Assembly (NCBI GenBank): GCA_964631295.1
Contig: CAZVXI010000122.1
Span: 1 to 9,893, forward strand
Length of the DNA stretch: 9,893 nt
Source of the DNA: CAZVXI01 sp964631295
Lineage (GTDB): Bacteria; Planctomycetota; Phycisphaerae; Phycisphaerales; SM1A02
Direction of reading: 5' to 3'
This document shows, one piece after another, positions 7,290 through 9,893 of the stretch. The number at the start of each line of letters is the position of its first letter. The stretch's first letter is position 1. The position numbers and the translations under genes were made by a program. The notes under the pieces are model-generated. The model ran no database searches, was not told where the DNA came from, and saw only the letters and a list, made by a program, of their open reading frames with translations.

Positions 7290-7317
7290 CGTCATTCCCA
7301 CGAACGTGGGAATCCAC
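7290..7317 (+). repeat. REP-like palindromic repeat, copy 1
   Basis: The centre is a perfect 9-bp stem ATTCCCACG-AA-CGTGGGAAT (7294-7313), flanked by CGTC on the left and CCAC on the right. It has the CGTCATTCCC...GGGAATCCA layout of short palindromic repeats scattered in many bacterial genomes. It begins 32 bp after the CoA-transferase stop, so it may also act as a terminator or mRNA-stabilising hairpin. Reading frames through it give only the usual artefact peptides. Confidence 0.85.
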
Positions 7318-7474
7318 GATTCATGAAGCGGCGCAGCACAGGCGCGACGGTTATCCAAAATCGTTCGCTGCTCCGATTCGGCCCTGTCACCCTCCGATCC
7401 GGAGAAGAGGTCGGGAGATTCTCGCACGAGCGACACCATCACTCCCGACAGGTCGAGCGGCACTCGCCAGAGGC

Positions 7475-7873
7475 GCAGCGCCAATGACCAATGGAACCAT
7501 GCCAATGCGCAAGGGCAGCGTTCCGCTCAGCAATGGCAACGCCCCGATTCGAATTGGCACCACGCACCCGTGGGATGGCGCCGCCCATTTTCCGAGATCA
7601 GCCGTTGCTCTTCGCAAATGGAGCGCCGATTCTTCCAAATGGCCGGCTCATTTGCGCAAATCAGCGCCCCATTCTCTGAAGTGAACGGTTCATTTGCGCA
7701 AATCGGCCGCCCACTTCCCTGAATGAGCGGCTCATCTCCGTGAATCAGCGGCCCACTTGGTCAAATGACTGGCCGATCTTGTCAAATGGACGGCTCATCT
7801 TTGGAAATGGAACGTTCATTTGCGCAAATGAACGAGTCATTTGTCCAAATCTGCCGCGCATTTGTTGCTTGAT
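7475..7873. repeat. Degenerate 21-bp tandem array with palindromic unit
   Basis: About 19 units of 21 bp without indels in the well-conserved right part. The best core is TCATTTGCGCAAATGA, itself self-complementary. Clear units start at 7580, 7601, 7622, 7643, 7664, 7685, 7706, 7727, 7748, 7769, 7790, 7811, 7832 and 7853; units from 7475 to 7579 are more diverged but keep the period. It may reach left to about 7433. Examples: CCGGCTCATTTGCGCAAAT (7643), ACGGTTCATTTGCGCAAAT (7685), AACGTTCATTTGCGCAAAT (7811). Because 21 is a multiple of 3 and the unit is nearly its own complement, both strands translate to heptapeptide repeats (plus: NGRLICA; minus: RSFAQMN). Function unknown. Confidence 0.9.
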
Positions 7874-7940
7874 GCATGGATGTGCTCGCAATGGCGTGGA
7901 TGATCGGACGTGGCGCTTCAGCGAAGGACAGGCAGCCAAC

Positions 7941-7968
7941 TGGATGCCCGCGTGCGCGGGCATGACGA
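7941..7968 (-). repeat. REP-like palindromic repeat, copy 2 (inverted)
   Basis: On the plus strand, TGG followed by the perfect stem ATGCCCGCG-TG-CGCGGGCAT (7944-7963) and GACGA. Read on the minus strand it has the same CGTCAT-stem-ATCCA layout as copy 1, so the two copies are inverted relative to each other. It lies 33 bp beyond the AbgT stop codon in the direction of AbgT transcription, mirroring the position of copy 1 relative to the CoA-transferase gene. Confidence 0.85.
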
Positions 7969-7983
7969 AACGCGACGGACAAC

Positions 7984-8003
7984 TGATGAAGCTGGCTTCA
8001 TCA
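7984..8003. terminator. Perfect hairpin overlapping the AbgT stop codon
   Basis: TGATGAAGC-TG-GCTTCATCA forms a 9-bp perfect stem with a 2-nt spacer. On the minus strand its first three bases are the TGA stop of the AbgT gene. There is no T-tract after it, so a classical intrinsic terminator is not shown; a 3'-end hairpin is plausible. Confidence 0.45.
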
Positions 8004-9893
8004 CCCGCCCTGCGGGTAGAACGTCGGGGCGCCCGGGCCGACGGGCAGGCCCAGGCCGAACACCCACAGGTAGAACAGCAGCACCCAGCCGATGAAGAAC
8101 GCGATCGAGTAGGGCAGCATGGTTGCGATCAGCGTGCCGATGCCGAGTTTGCGATCGTACCTGCACGCGAACGCGAAGATGATGCCGAAGTAGCTCATCA
8201 TGGGTGTGATGATGTTCGTCGTGGAGTCGCCGATGCGGTACGCCGCCTGGATGACTGGCGGGCTGTAGCCGACGCCCATGAGCATGGGCACGAAGATCGG
8301 CGCTGTCACCGCCCACTGCGCGGATGCGCTGCCGAGCATCAGGTTCACGAAGCAGCACATCAAAATAAATGGCAGGAACACCAGCGGGTTGTCGAGGTTC
8401 ATCGCGACGATGGCATCGGAGCCGACGACCGCGAGCAGCGAGCCGAAGTTCGTCCACCCGAAGTATGTCACAAACTGCGCTGCGAAGAACACGAGGACAA
8501 TGTACAAGCCCATCGTGCTCATCGCGCCGGCCATGGCATCGATGATGTCGCGATCATTGCGCATCGTGCCGACACATCGGCCGTACACAAAGCCGGGCAC
8601 GATGAAGAAGATGAAGATCATCGATACCACGCTGCGCAGGAACGGCGAGCGCAGCACATCGCCTGTGTCGGGGTTGCGCAGCACGCCGTAGCCCGGGATG
8701 GAAAGCAGTACGCTGTTGATCGTTTTGCCAAATCCCTCTTTGGCAGGAACAAAGAGTTCGACTGTTTCCGGGCTGGGCGGCTCGGGCGTTCCTGCCTTGC
8801 GCGCTTCGATGATCTGCTGCTGCGTCGCGCGTTCTGCATCGACCGCCTCGGTGATGGCTGCATCAAGCTGTTCAGGCGACCATGCAGCAGCGCGCTCGAG
8901 CATGCGTCGGGTGTCGCCTTCGTATGCAGGCGTCATGACCGCGCTTGTGAGCACATCGGCTTTTCCGGTTGCGTGCGGGCCTGCGAAGTAGACGAACAGC
9001 AGCGCCATGCCCAGCGCGGAGACGCCCGCCCATCGCAGCGCGCGGTGTTCGTTCGGCTTGAGTTTTTCGAGTGTTGATTCCTCATCAAGGCCCTTCTCAG
9101 CTCTGCTGTCGTCGTACGGGCCGAGCTTCGGTTCGACAATGTACTTCGTGACGAGCGTGCCGGTGATGGTGATCAGGAACGTGCTGATGATCATGAAGTA
9201 CCAGTTCACCGCGGGGTGGACTTCATACGTCGGGTCCATCATGCGCGCTGCATCCTGCGTGATGCCTGCGAGCAGCGGGTCGACGGTGCCGATGAGCAGA
9301 TTCGCGCTGTATCCGCCGGACACGCCTGCAAAAGCTGCTGCGAGGCCTGCGAATGGATGTCTGCCGAGGGAATGGAAGATCGCAGCGCCCAGCGGCACGA
9401 TGACGACATAGCCCATCTCCGATGCGGTGTTCGAGACGACGCCTGCAAAGACAAGCGCTGCGGTGACGAGTGTCTTCGGCGCGCCGAGCACGATCAGCCG
9501 GATGGCTGCGGTGAGCAGGCCGCTGCGCTCCGCCACGCCCACGCCGAGCAGCGCGACAAGCACGGTGCCAAGCGGCGTGAAGTTGACGAAGTTGCTCACC
9601 AGGTTCTGGCTGATCCTGCGAAAGCCATCTGCAGACATCAACGACTCGACACGAATGATGCCATCGGCAGCGCGGCCGTCTGCGCCGACAGGCCGCGGGT
9701 CATCCACCGCCCAGCCAAGCCAGTCGCCGATGCCGCTGAGGAAGACCACGCCGATCGCGAAGAGCGCGAACAGCGTGACGGGGTGGGGCAGCAGATTGCC
9801 GAGCCACTCGACGACAGTGAGGAAGCGCGTCATCCAGCCGGACGATGATGCTGCTGCTGATGCATCGGCCGGATCTTCATGCGGTGGTTTCGT
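8001..9893 (-). CDS. AbgT-family transporter, 5' end beyond the window
   Basis: An inner-membrane protein of the AbgT family (PF03806), which includes the p-aminobenzoyl-glutamate importer AbgT and the sulfonamide-exporting MtrF and YdaH. From the internal ATG at 9833 it has 610 residues. Signatures: LPHPVTLFALFAIGVV, VSGGYSANLLIGTVDPLLAG, LMLGSASAQWAVTAPIFVPM and YRIGDSTTNIITPMMSYFG. Many hydrophobic segments are visible. The frame remains open without a stop from 9833 to the window edge, adding a polar TKPPHEDPADASAAASSSGW stretch, and no ribosome site precedes ATG 9833. The real start is therefore probably outside, with a soluble N-terminal tail. A hydrophilic insert of about 110 residues (285-395 counted from that ATG) separates two membrane segments, longer than in MtrF/YdaH (total about 490-520 residues). 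The substrate is not predictable; aminobenzoyl-peptide or antibiotic-like compounds are the family's known cargo. Confidence 0.92.
   Translation of the reverse strand, partial: TKPPHEDPADASAAASSSGWMTRFLTVVEWLGNLLPHPVTLFALFAIGVVFLSGIGDWLGWAVDDPRPVGADGRAADGIIRVESLMSADGFRRISQNLVSNFVNFTPLGTVLVALLGVGVAERSGLLTAAIRLIVLGAPKTLVTAALVFAGVVSNTASEMGYVVIVPLGAAIFHSLGRHPFAGLAAAFAGVSGGYSANLLIGTVDPLLAGITQDAARMMDPTYEVHPAVNWYFMIISTFLITITGTLVTKYIVEPKLGPYDDSRAEKGLDEESTLEKLKPNEHRALRWAGVSALGMALLFVYFAGPHATGKADVLTSAVMTPAYEGDTRRMLERAAAWSPEQLDAAITEAVDAERATQQQIIEARKAGTPEPPSPETVELFVPAKEGFGKTINSVLLSIPGYGVLRNPDTGDVLRSPFLRSVVSMIFIFFIVPGFVYGRCVGTMRNDRDIIDAMAGAMSTMGLYIVLVFFAAQFVTYFGWTNFGSLLAVVGSDAIVAMNLDNPLVFLPFILMCCFVNLMLGSASAQWAVTAPIFVPMLMGVGYSPPVIQAAYRIGDSTTNIITPMMSYFGIIFAFACRYDRKLGIGTLIATMLPYSIAFFIGWVLLFYLWVFGLGLPVGPGAPTFYPQGG

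Larger units (their letters stand above)
7258..8000. other. 743-bp convergent intergenic region, repeat-rich, without a convincing gene
   Basis: This stretch lies between the stop of the CoA-transferase gene and the stop of the AbgT gene. It contains a REP-like hairpin near each end and a degenerate 21-bp tandem array between them. Open frames in it are short, lack ribosome sites, or are repeat translations. Bases 7318-7432 and 7874-7940 hold nothing I recognise. Confidence 0.75.

Noticed and set aside
7254..7487. Short plus-strand open frame after the CoA-transferase (CPRHSHERGNPRF peptide)
   Set aside because: This peptide is the typical translation of a REP-like palindrome and overlaps the preceding gene's stop; no ribosome site.
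7475..7873. CRISPR array
   Set aside because: The repetition is contiguous 21-bp units with no unique spacers, the units are degenerate, and there is no cas gene nearby.
7290..7968. Insertion sequence or transposon bounded by the two inverted palindromes
   Set aside because: No transposase is encoded between them, the stems differ in sequence and no target duplication is visible. It is kept only as an open idea in the findings.
7740..9077. A 445-residue plus-strand open frame over the array and the AbgT gene
   Set aside because: It is the translation of the 21-bp repeats and the REP-like element (WMPACAGMT artefact) joined to the antisense of the AbgT gene. No ribosome site and no recognisable domain.

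Overview
The window is GC-rich bacterial DNA with densely packed genes on both strands and one 10-base run of Ns, so it comes from a draft or metagenome scaffold. Codon style, weak or absent Shine-Dalgarno sites before several genes, and the gene mix (large secreted S41 protease, AbgT transporter, ALDH7 dehydrogenase, orphan CoA-transferase subunit) would suit a Planctomycetota-like (Phycisphaerae-like) marine bacterium. That placement is an inference with low confidence; no rRNA or tRNA is present to anchor it.

Left part (1-3614, minus strand): a two-gene unit. A secreted tricorn-type S41 protease with TolB-like beta-propeller repeats (274-3614) is followed after 33 bp by the start of a secreted amidohydrolase that runs off the left edge. 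The protease reading frame is broken only by the N run. Both flanks of the Ns end in CCCC, and overlapping them restores a continuous frame with a clear signal peptide. Both proteins carry export signals, so the pair probably degrades peptides or modified amino-acid conjugates outside the cytoplasm.

Middle (3615-6496): a 154-bp divergent spacer with overlapping inverted repeats separates the protease from a 55-residue Pmp3/YqaE-type membrane protein on the plus strand. That gene meets an ALDH7-family dehydrogenase (minus strand) stop codon to stop codon. A small hypothetical gene lies just upstream of the dehydrogenase in the same direction. Divergent from it is a Nudix-domain protein with a degenerate Nudix box.

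Right part (6497-9893): a CoA-transferase beta subunit (plus strand) is preceded by an adenine-free leader made of two different heptamer tandem repeats. Its usual alpha-subunit partner is not next to it. An AbgT-family transporter on the minus strand runs off the right edge. Between these two converging genes lie about 740 bp without a convincing gene. This stretch holds a degenerate 21-bp tandem array built on a palindromic unit, with an inverted pair of REP-like hairpins at its two ends, one just past each converging gene.

The ALDH7 enzyme and the 3-oxoacid CoA-transferase subunit would fit amino-acid (lysine/ketogenic) catabolism, and the secreted protease, amidohydrolase and AbgT transporter would fit use of peptide-derived compounds. 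This functional link is an inference from the families. The least explained part of the window is the 21-bp array at about 7475-7873.
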